A stretch of 64,000 bases of DNA from Streptomyces roseolilacinus (GCF_014649335.1 NZ_BMSV01000008.1:328420-392419); one strand, 5' to 3'. Positions 16,121 through 24,784 are shown, counted from the first letter of the stretch. Numbers and translations are program-made. The notes: generated by a model not told the origin, from the letters alone.

Positions 16121-16801
16121 TCACGCGCCCGGGCTCCGCGCCGGTGTGGCCGTCGAGCCGTGCACGACACCGACCACCCCGTCCACCCGCCAGGCGGCCC
16201 GCGTCAGCGCGGTCGCGTCGATGTCCTCGCGGGCGGGGAACTCCAGCCGTACCACCCCGTCGCGGACCCGGACGCGGACGCCGTCGCGGACGGGCAGCGG
16301 TACCAGGGTCCGTACCGCGTGGGTGACGTCCCGAAGGACGTCGTCATCGGTCCGCAGGAAGACGCCCAGGAGGTCCCGGCGGGTGGCGATGCCGATGAGC
16401 CGGTCCTCCTCGTCCACCACGGGAAGCCGGTCGACGCGGCACCGTTGCATGACACGTGCGGCATCGGCGACGCGCTGCTCGGGGTGCACCGTCACCGCGG
16501 GCGTGGTCATCAGCGTTCCCGCCGTCGGAGCGTACGGCGAGGAGCGGTCGCCCCGAGCCCTCCGCCCCCACCGGGCGAGCACGCCCGCCATGGTGGTTCG
16601 CGTTCGCGCCGGGCGCGCCGCCCGGCGCCGGGTGAGGTCGGTCCGCGACACCACGCCGACCACCTTGCCGTCGTCGTCCACGATCGGCAGACCACTGATC
16701 CGGTGCGTGGAGAACAGCCTGGTCAGCTCTTCGAAGGAGGTGCCCGGGCGTGCCCGGACGACCCCGTCGCTCATCACTTCGCCCACGGTGCGGGTCCTCA
16801 C
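16121..16801 (-). CDS. CBS-domain pair with C-terminal BON domain
   Basis: 226 residues. CBS 1 (about 1-60): TVGEVMSDGVVRARPGTSFE, then HRISGLPIVDDDGKVVGVVS. CBS 2 (about 90-155): LMTTPAVTVHPEQRVADAAR, then RVDRLPVVDEEDRLIGIATR. A BON domain follows (160-220), from VRTLVPLPVRDGVRVRVRDG to WRVDGVVGVVHGS. CBS pairs bind adenine nucleotides and BON domains bind lipid or protein partners; the combination recurs in actinobacterial stress regulons. GTG at 16801 is best placed behind GGAGGG; GTG at 16810 is an alternative. It is divergent from the response regulator gene, with two DosR-like boxes between them. Confidence 0.88.
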   Translation of the reverse strand: MRTRTVGEVMSDGVVRARPGTSFEELTRLFSTHRISGLPIVDDDGKVVGVVSRTDLTRRRAARPARTRTTMAGVLARWGRRARGDRSSPYAPTAGTLMTTPAVTVHPEQRVADAARVMQRCRVDRLPVVDEEDRLIGIATRRDLLGVFLRTDDDVLRDVTHAVRTLVPLPVRDGVRVRVRDGVVRLEFPAREDIDATALTRAAWRVDGVVGVVHGSTATPARSPGA

Positions 16802-16962
16802 CGCGATCACCCCTCCATCGGATGGCGCCGGTGCCCATCGGCGGCGCCCCGGTCGTCGGCTCCAGCCTCCCGCCGGACACCGGGGACCGGCAGATCCGGT
16901 CGGGGTCGACACGCGGGGCCCTTCGTCCTTCTCGCGCCGGGCCCGTCGTACGGCGCCCGCCG

Positions 16963-16976
16963 GGGCCGAACGGCCC
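16963..16976. promoter_or_regulatory. DosR/OsdR-like box
   Basis: GGGCCGAACGGCCC, two exact 6-base arms (GGGCCG/CGGCCC) around AA. It lies in the divergent gap, 118-131 bp before the response regulator start and 162-175 bp before the CBS-BON start. Confidence 0.75.
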
Positions 16977-17001
16977 GGCCCGGACGGCACATCCGCAAGG
17001 A

Positions 17002-17015
17002 GGGCCATCCGGCCC
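17002..17015. promoter_or_regulatory. DosR/OsdR-like box
   Basis: GGGCCATCCGGCCC, inside a 16-bp inverted repeat AGGGCC-N4-GGCCCT (17001-17016). It is 79-92 bp before the response regulator start. With the box at 16963 it suggests autoregulation of the two-component system. Confidence 0.75.
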
Positions 17016-17093
17016 TGGCCCTTCGGCCCCGGCCCGGGGGATCCTGCAGGAGGCCCCCGCTTTCGGGTGTCGGACCGAGCATGACGGAGCTGC

Positions 17094-17816
17094 ATGATGA
17101 CGGACAACACCACCGGTGTCCCGACGCGAGGACCGGTCAAGGTCTTCCTCCTCGACGACCACGAGGTGGTGCGCCGCGGTGTCCACGACCTGCTGGACGG
17201 GGAGCCCGACCTGACGGTGGTCGGAGAAGCCGGCACCGCCGAGCAGGCCCTCACCCGCATTCCCGCCCTGCGTCCCGACGTGGCGGTCCTGGACGTGCGC
17301 CTGCCCGACGGCGACGGCGTGAGCGTCTGCCGCGAACTGCGCTCCCGGATGCCGGACCTCCACTGCCTGATGCTGACTTCGTTCGACGACGAGGAGGCGC
17401 TCCTGGACGCCATCATGGCCGGAGCGTCGGGCTACGTCCTGAAGCAGATCACCGGCACCGACCTCGTCTCGGCCGTACGCACCGTCGCCGCCGGCCAGTC
17501 CCTGCTCGACCCCGGCGCGACCGCCCGGGTGATGGCCCGGCTGCGCGGGGGCGACCCGCAGAAGGAGGAGCAGCCGGGACTCGCCGGGCTCACCGAACGG
17601 GAGCGCGACATCCTCGCGCTGGTGGGGGAGGGGCTGACCAACCGGGAGATCGGCAAACGCCTCTACCTCGCCGAGAAGACCGTCAAGAACAACATCTCCC
17701 GGCTGCTGGCCAAGCTCGGCGTGGAGCGCCGCGTGCAGGCCGCCGTCCTGGCCACCCAGCTGTCCGGCCGCACCCCGGCCTCCGACCCGCCGCGCGGTGA
17801 CCGGCCCCACCGCTGA
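17094..17816 (+). CDS. NarL/LuxR-type response regulator, DosR/DevR-like
   Basis: 240 residues. The receiver domain (14-130) starts KVFLLDDHEVVRRGVHDLLD, has phospho-acceptor Asp in AVLDVRLPDGDG, Thr/Ser in LMLTSFDDE and Lys in YVLKQ. The C-terminal LuxR HTH (165-230) reads LTERERDILALVGEGLTNRE then LAEKTVKNNISRLLAKLGVE, the signature of the DosR/DevR branch (EKTVKN recognition helix). In Mycobacterium DosR and Streptomyces OsdR this branch activates dormancy and hypoxia genes. Its kinase follows 268 bp downstream. The surrounding USP, hmp and CBS genes with repeated 14-bp boxes are its probable regulon. Confidence 0.93.
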   Translation: MMTDNTTGVPTRGPVKVFLLDDHEVVRRGVHDLLDGEPDLTVVGEAGTAEQALTRIPALRPDVAVLDVRLPDGDGVSVCRELRSRMPDLHCLMLTSFDDEEALLDAIMAGASGYVLKQITGTDLVSAVRTVAAGQSLLDPGATARVMARLRGGDPQKEEQPGLAGLTERERDILALVGEGLTNREIGKRLYLAEKTVKNNISRLLAKLGVERRVQAAVLATQLSGRTPASDPPRGDRPHR

Positions 17817-18084
17817 CGGTCCCGCCCGCCCGCGGCGCCGCTGCCGAGGGGCACGGTGACGGTTCGACCCGGTCGTGCGGTGGTGGTGCCGGGACCTGCT
17901 CGTGGTGCGCAGCGCGTGCCGACCGGGGCGAGCCGGTGGCGACCGGCCCTGTCCCGGGACCGCCGATCCCCCTCGCCACCGGCCGCGACGGCGGGTTCCC
18001 ACCGCGTCCGCCGCCGTCTCCGGAGCGCCGTCACGGCTGGATAGGGTGGGGAAGGACAGGGCGCGGTGTTTCGAGGAGGGGTCT

Positions 18085-19809
18085 GTGGGCGTGGAGGAGC
18101 CGTTGTCGCGGATGCCTCAGATGCGGCTGGACGAGCTGCTGGAGGAGCTGCAGGCGCGTATCAACGCCGCTCGCGGGACCAGGGACCGTGTCCACAGCCT
18201 GCTCGAAGCCGTCGTCTCGGTGGGCCGCGAACTCGACCTGGCGCAGGTGCTGCGCCGCATCGTCGAGGCCGCCGCCCAGCTCGTGGACGCACGGTACGGG
18301 GCGCTGGGAGTCATCGGGCCGGACGGCCGCACGCTGTCGCAGTTCCTGACCACCGGGCTCCCGGACGAGGAGATCGCGAAGATCGGTCCCCTCCCGGCCG
18401 GTCACGGGCTCCTCGGGGAGATCATCCGCAACCCCGAACCGCTACGGCTGCGCGACCTCGGCGCCCACGAGGTGTCGTACGGCTTTCCGGCGCACCACCC
18501 GCCGATGCGCACCTTCCTGGGGGTGCCGATCCGCGTCCGCGACCAGGTCTTCGGCAACCTGTACCTGACCGACAAGCGGGGCGGTCAGGACTTCGACGCC
18601 GAGGACGAGTCGGTGATCTCCACCCTCTCCGTCGCCGCCGGCGTGGCCATCGACAACGCCCGGCTGTACGAGGACTCGCGACGTCAGCAGCGGTGGCTCC
18701 AGGCCAACGCCGAGATCACCCACAGCCTCCTCTCCGGCAGCCCCCGCCTCCGGGTACTGGAGCTGATCGCCCGGCGTGCCCGGGAGATCACCGGAACCCG
18801 GCTCGCGGACGTGGCGGTGCCCGTCGGCGGAAGCGACGACCTGGTGGTCGAGCTGGCGATCGGAGCGGACGAGGACGCCCGGCGCGGCCTGGTCGTTCCC
18901 GTCGACGGCACCCTGTCCGGCGCCGCCTACGGATCCGGCAGCCCCGTGACCACGGCTTCACTGGCCGACGACACGCGGTACCACGCCGGGCCCCGGTGCT
19001 TCGAGGGGCTGGGACCGGCGGTGGCCGTACCGCTGGGCACGGGTGCCGAGGACACGCGGGGTGTCCTGTTGCTGGCGCGGGCCACGGACGGAGTGGTCTT
19101 CACGTCCGAGGAACTCGCCCCCCTGCTCGCTTTCGCCGGCCAGGCGGCGCTCGCGCTGGAGCTGGCCGAGCGCCGGCGCGACGCCGAGCAGCTCGCCCTG
19201 CTGGAGGACCGGGACCGGATCGCCCGCGACCTGCACGACCTGGCCATCCAGCGGCTCTTCGCGACCGGCATGACCCTGCAGAGCGCGGCGCGGCTGGTGG
19301 AGCACAAGGGCGCCGCGGAACGGGTCGAGCGGGCCGTCGGGGACCTGGACGAGACCATCAAGATCATCCGTTCGACGATCTTCGGCCTCCGGGCCCGCGA
19401 CGAGGACACCGGGCCCAGCCTGCGCGCACGGATCGCCCGTGCCGTCGAGGAGGCCGCCTCGGCCCTCGGCCACCCGCCGAGACTCAGCATGGAGGGCCTG
19501 CTGGACACCGACGTGCCGGCGCAGGTGGCCGATCACGTCATGGCCGCGCTCACGGAGGCGCTCAGCAACGCGGCCCGGCACGCGCACGCCACGCGCGTGG
19601 AGGTCACCGCGCGGGCCACCGCCGACGAGGTCGTCCTGACGGTGGCCGACAACGGCAGGGGCATTCCCCGGGGCGGCCGGCGCAGCGGCCTCGGGAACCT
19701 GCGGGAGCGGGCGCACGCGGTCGGCGGCACGTTCGAGGTCGAGGGACCGGCGGCAGGCGGCACCCGCCTCGTGTGGCGGGCCCCCCTGGCCGCCGCGGGC
19801 CGCGCCTGA
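18085..19809 (+). CDS. DosS/DevS-like histidine kinase with two GAF domains
   Basis: 574 residues, no membrane segment. GAF-A (about 40-195) contains GFPAHHPPMRTFLGVPIRVR; by alignment with mycobacterial DosS the second His of HHPPM (residue 138) matches the heme-ligating histidine. GAF-B (210-370) follows, then HisKA_3 with DRDRIARDLHDLAIQRLFAT (phospho-His in DLHDL) and HATPase_c with LTEALSNAARHAHA (N box), VADNGRGIP and SGLGNLRERA (G boxes). GTG at 18085 was chosen for the GAGGAGGGG site before it; the frame is open further upstream to 17875. It likely phosphorylates the response regulator upstream in response to O2, NO or CO. Confidence 0.92.
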   Translation: MGVEEPLSRMPQMRLDELLEELQARINAARGTRDRVHSLLEAVVSVGRELDLAQVLRRIVEAAAQLVDARYGALGVIGPDGRTLSQFLTTGLPDEEIAKIGPLPAGHGLLGEIIRNPEPLRLRDLGAHEVSYGFPAHHPPMRTFLGVPIRVRDQVFGNLYLTDKRGGQDFDAEDESVISTLSVAAGVAIDNARLYEDSRRQQRWLQANAEITHSLLSGSPRLRVLELIARRAREITGTRLADVAVPVGGSDDLVVELAIGADEDARRGLVVPVDGTLSGAAYGSGSPVTTASLADDTRYHAGPRCFEGLGPAVAVPLGTGAEDTRGVLLLARATDGVVFTSEELAPLLAFAGQAALALELAERRRDAEQLALLEDRDRIARDLHDLAIQRLFATGMTLQSAARLVEHKGAAERVERAVGDLDETIKIIRSTIFGLRARDEDTGPSLRARIARAVEEAASALGHPPRLSMEGLLDTDVPAQVADHVMAALTEALSNAARHAHATRVEVTARATADEVVLTVADNGRGIPRGGRRSGLGNLRERAHAVGGTFEVEGPAAGGTRLVWRAPLAAAGRA

Positions 19810-19874
19810 CCCCGGCCGTCGTGCCGCCCTCCGCGCGGCTCCCCAGCCGCTCGGGTGCTCAGGCGCTCGGGCGC

Positions 19875-20390
19875 TCAGCCGGAGGGCGGTACGACGGCGG
19901 CTTCGGCAGCGGTGCCGGCGGTCCCGGGCGCGGGTACGGCGGGCGGGTCGCCCGTGAGCCGGAACCCGGTGACGAGGTCGGGCCGAACGCGAAGGACGCG
20001 ATCCGCGGCGCCCGCCACCCAGGGCCGGAGCACGGAGGAGTAGCGGGCCAGCCGGTCGGGATCGGTCACCGGGCGCGCGTATCCGGTGACGACCACGCTC
20101 CAGCCGGTACGGGCGTCCGCGTCGATCACGTCGGCTTCGTACGCCACGACCAGGCCCGGACCGTCGGCGGGGGCGGTGAGGGAGGCGAGCGTCGTACCGT
20201 CGTGGATCCCGACGACGACGTCGTCGCCGTCGAGGCAGTGGTTGACGGGGCGCACCGCGGGCAGTGCCCGGTGCGTGAAGACGATCCGTCCCAGCGGGAC
20301 GGTTCCCAGCAACCGCAGCGCCTCGGTCCGGGACAGGGGCGTCAGGTACCGCGGCGCCACCTCACGGCGAACCCCCGCGTGGTCGTTCAT
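19875..20390 (-). CDS. Pyridoxamine-phosphate-oxidase-like flavin-binding protein
   Basis: 171 residues of the FMN-binding split-barrel family: LTPLSRTEALRLLGTVPLGR, IVFTHRALPAVRPVNHCLDG, GPGLVVAYEADVIDADARTG, WSVVVTGYARPVTDP. The C-terminal 30 residues are Ala/Pro/Thr-rich. Such proteins are common in DosR-type regulons, where some act as F420- or FMN-dependent reductases. ATG at 20390 starts the family's usual N-terminus. A DosR-like box lies 84-97 bp upstream. True cofactor and substrate are unknown. Confidence 0.85.
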   Translation of the reverse strand: MNDHAGVRREVAPRYLTPLSRTEALRLLGTVPLGRIVFTHRALPAVRPVNHCLDGDDVVVGIHDGTTLASLTAPADGPGLVVAYEADVIDADARTGWSVVVTGYARPVTDPDRLARYSSVLRPWVAGAADRVLRVRPDLVTGFRLTGDPPAVPAPGTAGTAAEAAVVPPSG

Positions 20391-20473
20391 CGTGTGCACC
20401 CTTCGCCGCGGCCGTGAGGCCGATCGCCTCTGGTTCCGGCACCAAGCGTTTCCGCATCCGCCCTCCCCCGCCA

Positions 20474-20487
20474 GGGCCGAACGGACC
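20474..20487. promoter_or_regulatory. DosR/OsdR-like box
   Basis: GGGCCGAACGGACC, GGGCC-N4-GGACC, 84-97 bp upstream of the flavin-binding split-barrel gene on the minus strand. Confidence 0.65.
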
Positions 20488-20533
20488 TTTCGGCGGGCCC
20501 CGGCGGCCGGCGCTCGCCGAACGGTGCCCTCCC

Positions 20534-20860
20534 TCAGCCGAACGTGCACGGGATCGCGCGGTCCACGCCGAGGACCCGCAGCACCCTGCCCGGCCGGCGT
20601 GGAACGCGGCACAGGCTGAGTCGGCACCCGCCCGCCGCGCACCTCCGCTGCAGGCGCAGGAGGAGTTCGACCCCGGCGGTGTCGCAGAAGGTGAGGTCCG
20701 CCAGGTCCAGGACGACGTCCCGGCCGCTTCGCGACGTCGCCGACATCAAGTCCGGCTCGATCCGCGCGGCGGTGTCCAGGTCGAGCTCACCGGCGAGCGC
20801 CAGAGCCGTCGACCCGTCGTCCTGCACCTGCACCGTCAGCGTGATGGGGGTGGTGGTCAT
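20534..20860 (-). CDS. STAS-domain protein (anti-sigma-factor antagonist-like)
   Basis: 108 residues forming a single STAS domain: LTVQVQDDGSTALALAGELD, LDTAARIEPDLM, DVVLDLADLTFCDTAGVELL. In SpoIIAA-type antagonists the loop is DS[ST/A]G with a phosphorylated Ser; here it is CDTAG, so Thr takes that place. The C-terminus (VPRRPGRVLRVLGVDRAIP) is the usual helix with the family's hydrophobic spacing. ATG at 20860. It may bind and neutralise an anti-sigma kinase and so link the regulon to a stress sigma factor; no such kinase is adjacent, though a HATPase-bearing phosphatase lies at 54460. Confidence 0.85.
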   Translation of the reverse strand: MTTTPITLTVQVQDDGSTALALAGELDLDTAARIEPDLMSATSRSGRDVVLDLADLTFCDTAGVELLLRLQRRCAAGGCRLSLCRVPRRPGRVLRVLGVDRAIPCTFG

Positions 20861-20963
20861 GGACTGCCTTCCTGGACTCGGGGGGCGAGGACGCGCCCGC
20901 TCACGTCGGCCGGCCCACCACCCGGTGGAGGGAGGGGGGACAGGTCCGCAGGCCCTCGGCGGA

Positions 20964-20977
20964 GGGCCGAAGGTTTT
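20964..20977. promoter_or_regulatory. Weak DosR/OsdR-like half box
   Basis: GGGCCGAAGGTTTT: the left half and spacer match other boxes in this region, the right half is poor. It is 104-117 bp upstream of the STAS gene start. Confidence 0.35.
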
Positions 20978-21061
20978 TCGTGGCCGTACGCGACGGTCCC
21001 GCCGCGTACCCACGGCGGGGCCCGGCCCCGCCGGCCCCGCCGTTCGTCCAGCCGCCCGTCC

Positions 21062-21931
21062 CTAGACGTGGGGGACGACGGCCACGGGGCACGGCGCGTG
21101 GTGCAGGGCGGCGTGCGCGACGGATCCGATGCGCGTCCCGATGGGCGAGTGCCGGGTGCGCCGGCCGACGACGAGGAGCCGCGCCCCGGCGGCCGCCGCC
21201 AGCAGCACCTGGCCGCCGCTGCCCATCTCGACGTGCTCGACGACCGGAACGTCGGGGAACCGGTCGCGCCAGGGCGCGAGGGCCTCCCGCAGCGCCTTCT
21301 CCTCGAACGGCACCAGACCGCCCGCCTCGTCCGCCAGCCTCAACGAGCCCGGGCTGTAGGCGTAGATCGGGGGCAGGCTCCACGCCCGCACCGCGCGGAC
21401 GGCGGCACCTCGCACCGCCGCCGCCCGGAAGGCGAACCCCAGCACCTCGGCGCTGTCCTCCGGGGACCCCTGCTGCCCCACGACCACGTCACCGCCCTCC
21501 GGTACGGCGCGGTCCGGCACGGCGCGGACGGAGACGACCGGGCGGGGGGACGCGGCGATCACCTGCTGTCCGTACGAGCCCAGCAGGAAGCCGAGGAAGG
21601 GGCCGTGTCCGCGGGAGCCGAGCACCACCATCTCGGCGCGCCCCGCCTCGCCCAGCAGGGCGGACACGGCGGTGTCCGACAGGACCTCCGAGGTGAACGC
21701 CAGGTCCGGATGCCGGCCCGCGACGCGGGCCCCCGCCTCCCGCAGGACGGCCTGGGCGGCCTGCGCCTGGGCCTCCCTGTCCTGGACGACGGGCACGTCG
21801 AGGGGCTGCCAGAGCCAGGCGTGGACCAGGCGGAGAGGCGTGCGGCGGAGCGCGGCCTCGTCGGCGGCCCAGTCCACCGCCGCCAGGCTTTCGGGGGAGC
21901 CGTCCACTCCTACGGTGATCGCGGGGGTCAT
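21062..21931 (-). CDS. Universal stress protein, two USP domains
   Basis: 289 residues. Domain 1: ITVGVDGSPESLAAVDWAAD, ATP loop GSRGHGPFLGFLLGSYGQQV. Domain 2: DVVVGQQGSPEDSAEVLGFA, ATP loop GRRTRHSPIGTRIGSVAHAA then CPVAVVPHV. Both halves keep glycine loops, though domain 2 lacks the first GxxG glycine. HAWLWQPLDVPVV and AWSLPPIYAYSPGS are segments shared with the other tandem USP at 25029, so those two are close paralogues. A perfect DosR-like box sits about 100 bp upstream. Confidence 0.93.
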   Translation of the reverse strand: MTPAITVGVDGSPESLAAVDWAADEAALRRTPLRLVHAWLWQPLDVPVVQDREAQAQAAQAVLREAGARVAGRHPDLAFTSEVLSDTAVSALLGEAGRAEMVVLGSRGHGPFLGFLLGSYGQQVIAASPRPVVSVRAVPDRAVPEGGDVVVGQQGSPEDSAEVLGFAFRAAAVRGAAVRAVRAWSLPPIYAYSPGSLRLADEAGGLVPFEEKALREALAPWRDRFPDVPVVEHVEMGSGGQVLLAAAAGARLLVVGRRTRHSPIGTRIGSVAHAALHHAPCPVAVVPHV

Positions 21932-22029
21932 CGCACGTCTTCCTCATCGGTCGGGATCGGGTCGGGGCGCGGTCCTGCGGGCCGGTGCCCCCTCACCCCA
22001 GCATCGGCCCGGTGACCGGGGCGGGGGGA

Positions 22030-22043
22030 GGGCCGATCGGCCC
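22030..22043. promoter_or_regulatory. DosR/OsdR-like box, perfect palindrome
   Basis: GGGCCGATCGGCCC, extended to the perfect 16-bp palindrome AGGGCCGATCGGCCCT (22029-22044). It is 99-112 bp upstream of the minus-strand USP start at 21931. Confidence 0.8.
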
Positions 22044-22103
22044 TCCTCGCGCGGCCGTTCGGCCGTGGCCGCGAAGGCCGCCGCACCGGGACGTCCGACG
22101 CGG

Positions 22104-22137
22104 GAACGGCCGACCGCACGAGGGCGGTCGGCCGTTC
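22104..22137. terminator. Terminator of flavohemoglobin gene
   Basis: A perfect 14-bp stem (GAACGGCCGACCGC and its complement) with a 6-base loop, about 60 bp beyond the stop of the minus-strand flavohemoglobin gene. Confidence 0.8.
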
Positions 22138-22195
22138 GGGCCGCGCGGGCCGCCCCGGCGGGTCAGGAGGGGCGTCGACTCCCCGGGCACTTCCG

Positions 22196-23401
22196 TCAGG
22201 CCGTGACGTCGGCCGGCCAGAGGTCCGGTCCGAACATCTCGTAGTGGACGCGGGACGCCGGGACGCCCCGTTCGAGCACCCGCGCACGGGCGGCGCGCAT
22301 GAAGGGCAGCGGGCCGCACAGGTAGACGACGGCGTCGGACGGTACCTCGACCGCGTCGAGGTCCATCAGACCGCCGCGGACGTCGCCGGCCGCGTCCGCG
22401 GGACACCGCTCGTACCACTGGACGGCCCGGGCCCGGGGCAGGAGCGACACCAGCCGCCGCGTCTCGTCCCGCAGGGCGTGGTCGGCGGGGGAGCGGTCGG
22501 CGTGCAGCACGGTGACGGGGCGCCGGGAGCCCGTGGCGGCCAGGTGCCCGAGCATGCCCACCATCGGCGTGCAGCCGATGCCCGCGGACACCAGCAGGAG
22601 CGGCCGGTCGGTCCCGTCCAGGACGACGTCACCGAAGGGAGCGGACAGGGTGAGTTCGTCACCGGGGCGGATGGTGCGGTGGAGGAGGTTCGACACCTCC
22701 CCCTCGGGCGCGTGACGGCCGTGCACCCGCTTCACCGTGATCCGCCGGGTCCCGGCGTCCGGGGCGGACGAGAGGCTGTACTGGCGCAGTTGGCGCACCC
22801 CGTCGGGCATCGGCACCCGGACGCTCACGTACTGCCCGGCACGGGCCGCCGGCACGGGGCCGCCGTCGGCCGGGCGGAGCAGGAAGGAGACCGTGTCCGC
22901 CGTCTCCTCACGGCGTTCCACGACGGTCCACCGCCGCCACGGGTGGCCCGGGCGTACGTGTGCCTCCAGGTACAGCCGGGCCTCCTGCGCGATCAGGGCG
23001 CCCGCCATCAACCAGTACACCTCGTCCCAGGCGGCCGCCACCTCCGGTGTGACCGCGTCCCCCAGCACCTCCGCTATCGCCGCGAACAGGTACGTGTGCA
23101 CGAGGGCGTACTGCTCCTCGGTGACCCCCACCGCGGCGTGCTTGTGCGCGATGCGGGCGAGCAGCGCGTCCGGCCGGGCACCGGGATCGGCGGCCAGCGC
23201 GCCGGCGAAGGCCGCGAGGGAACCGGCCAGCGCACGGCGCTGGGTCCCGGCCGCCTGGTTGCCGCGGTTGAACAGGCCGTCCAGCAGTTCGGGGTGCTCG
23301 GCGAACATCTTCGCGTAGAAGCGCGTCGTGATGGCGTCCAGCGCCCCGCCGACGGGAGGCAGGGTGGCCCGGATGACGGACGCCGATTCGATGGACAACA
23401 C
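22196..23401 (-). CDS. hmp: Flavohemoglobin (nitric oxide dioxygenase)
   Basis: 401 residues, full length. Globin domain 1-140: FYAKMFAEHP with B10 Tyr, NQAAGTQRRAL with E7 Gln, and IAHKHAAVGV with proximal His. FAD domain 150-255: RQYSLSSAPDAGTRRITVKR. NAD(P) domain 260-400: VSAGIGCTPMVGMLGH, VYLCGPLPFM and HYEMFGPDLW. It converts NO plus O2 to nitrate with NAD(P)H in the cytoplasm. The GTG at 23401 is followed at once by TTG; GAGGG lies upstream. A DosR-like box 108-121 bp upstream ties it to the two-component system. It is monocistronic with its own terminator. Confidence 0.95.
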   Translation of the reverse strand: MLSIESASVIRATLPPVGGALDAITTRFYAKMFAEHPELLDGLFNRGNQAAGTQRRALAGSLAAFAGALAADPGARPDALLARIAHKHAAVGVTEEQYALVHTYLFAAIAEVLGDAVTPEVAAAWDEVYWLMAGALIAQEARLYLEAHVRPGHPWRRWTVVERREETADTVSFLLRPADGGPVPAARAGQYVSVRVPMPDGVRQLRQYSLSSAPDAGTRRITVKRVHGRHAPEGEVSNLLHRTIRPGDELTLSAPFGDVVLDGTDRPLLLVSAGIGCTPMVGMLGHLAATGSRRPVTVLHADRSPADHALRDETRRLVSLLPRARAVQWYERCPADAAGDVRGGLMDLDAVEVPSDAVVYLCGPLPFMRAARARVLERGVPASRVHYEMFGPDLWPADVTA

Positions 23402-23508
23402 CGGGGACCCTCGGAGGGGAAGGCGAATGCCTGTCGTCTCGGCGCAGGGCGGACGCCGACCGGTCTAGCACCCGCGTCGCGGGAAACCAGCGGTCCGCGG
23501 CGGCATCG

Positions 23509-23522
23509 GGGCCGATGGTCCC
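23509..23522. promoter_or_regulatory. DosR/OsdR-like box
   Basis: GGGCCGATGGTCCC, GGGCC-N4-GTCCC, 108-121 bp upstream of the flavohemoglobin start. No convincing NsrR-type site was seen. The remainder of 23402-23896 has no gene; a degenerate GGCCC-rich stretch at about 23796-23830 could serve the USP gene at 23897. Confidence 0.75.
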
Positions 23523-23896
23523 GGCCTTGAGGACCTTGCGCCCTCGCCCCGCCCCGAGAAGGGGCCGCCCGGCCCTGTCGGGCGCCCTCACCGCGCTCCG
23601 CGCGAAGCGGCTCCCGCCGGCGGGCCCGGCCGCGCGGGGTCCCACACGGGCATCCCCGGAACGCCCGGCCGGCCGTGATCGGCCGTCGGAACCGTCGCGG
23701 CCGGCTTCGCGGGGTTCCGGCCGAACCCGCACGCTCCCGGACCCCCGGTGTCACCGCCGGTGCCGCGCGAGCACGCGGCGGCGGGGGATCCGTGGCCCGG
23801 TCGGCCCTCGGACAGGGCCGGGAGGGCCATGGCGGCGGGACACGGCCGGGGGTGGGGTGGGGGCAGGAGTTCCGACGACCGGAAGAGGGAGGCACG

Positions 23897-24784
23897 ATGA
23901 GCGGGCTGGTGGTCGTGGGTGTGGACGGGTCGGCGTCGAGTCTGGCCGCGGTGGACGCGGCGGTGCGGCAGGCGCGTTCCCGGGGAGCGCGCCTGCGGGT
24001 GGTGCACGCGTTCCTCTGGCCCGCCCTGCACGTGCCGCTGGGCCCGTCGCCCCTGGGGCCGCCCGAGGGCGGGTTGCGGAAGATGGCCGACCGGCTGGTG
24101 GCCGAGGGGGTCGAGCGGGCCCGCGCGGCCGTACCCGAGGTCGAGGTCAGCGGCGAAGTGGTGACGGGGGAGCCGCTGACGGTGCTGGAGACGCAGTCGC
24201 GGGCGGCCGAGCTGGTGGTCGTCGGATCCCGGGGCATGGGCGGATTCGTCGGGCTGCTGATCGGATCGACCGCGGTCCACCTGGCGGCACACGGCCGGTG
24301 TCCCGTGCTCGTGGTACGCGAGCGAGCCGGTGGCGACGGTCCCGTCGTGCTGGGCGTCGACGGGTCCGCCGAGGGAGCGAGGGCGGTCGACTTCGCCTTC
24401 GCCGAGGCACGGTCGAGGAAGGCCCCCCTGGTCGCGCTGCACGCCTGGACCACGTGGAACGCGCCGATGCCCGGCCCGCGGGAGGCGTCGACGCCGTACG
24501 CGAACCCGCCGGGCGCGTTGGCCGAGGAGGAGGGGCGCCTGTCGTCCGAGGCGCTCGCCGGCTGCCGGGAGCGGTACCCCGACGTGACGGTGGAGCACGA
24601 GGTGGTGCACGGGGAGACGCGGAAGGCGCTGATCGAAGCCAGCCGCTCCGCCCAGCTGGTGGTGGTCGGCGCACGGGGCCGGGGCGGCTTCGCGGGCCTG
24701 CTGCTCGGTTCGGTCAGCCAGGCCCTGCTGCACCACGCCCACTGCCCGGTCGCGGTGGTACGGGGAGCGGACGCGCGCCGGTGA
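23897..24784 (+). CDS. Universal stress protein, two USP domains
   Basis: 295 residues. Domain 1: LVVVGVDGSASSLAAVDAAV, ATP loop GSRGMGGFVGLLIGSTAVHL, CPVLVV. Domain 2: PVVLGVDGSAEGARAVDFAF, ATP loop GARGRGGFAGLLLGSVSQAL, CPVAVV. Both loops fit G-x2-G-x9-G-S/T, so both should bind ATP. ATG at 23897 is chosen for AGAGGGAGG just before it; an open frame continues upstream to 23675. Part of the DosR-like regulon by position. Confidence 0.93.
   Translation: MSGLVVVGVDGSASSLAAVDAAVRQARSRGARLRVVHAFLWPALHVPLGPSPLGPPEGGLRKMADRLVAEGVERARAAVPEVEVSGEVVTGEPLTVLETQSRAAELVVVGSRGMGGFVGLLIGSTAVHLAAHGRCPVLVVRERAGGDGPVVLGVDGSAEGARAVDFAFAEARSRKAPLVALHAWTTWNAPMPGPREASTPYANPPGALAEEEGRLSSEALAGCRERYPDVTVEHEVVHGETRKALIEASRSAQLVVVGARGRGGFAGLLLGSVSQALLHHAHCPVAVVRGADARR

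Noticed and set aside
23402..23470. NsrR site before hmp
   Set aside because: Only AGGC-N4-GCCT was found, too short and unlike the 11-1-11 palindrome.
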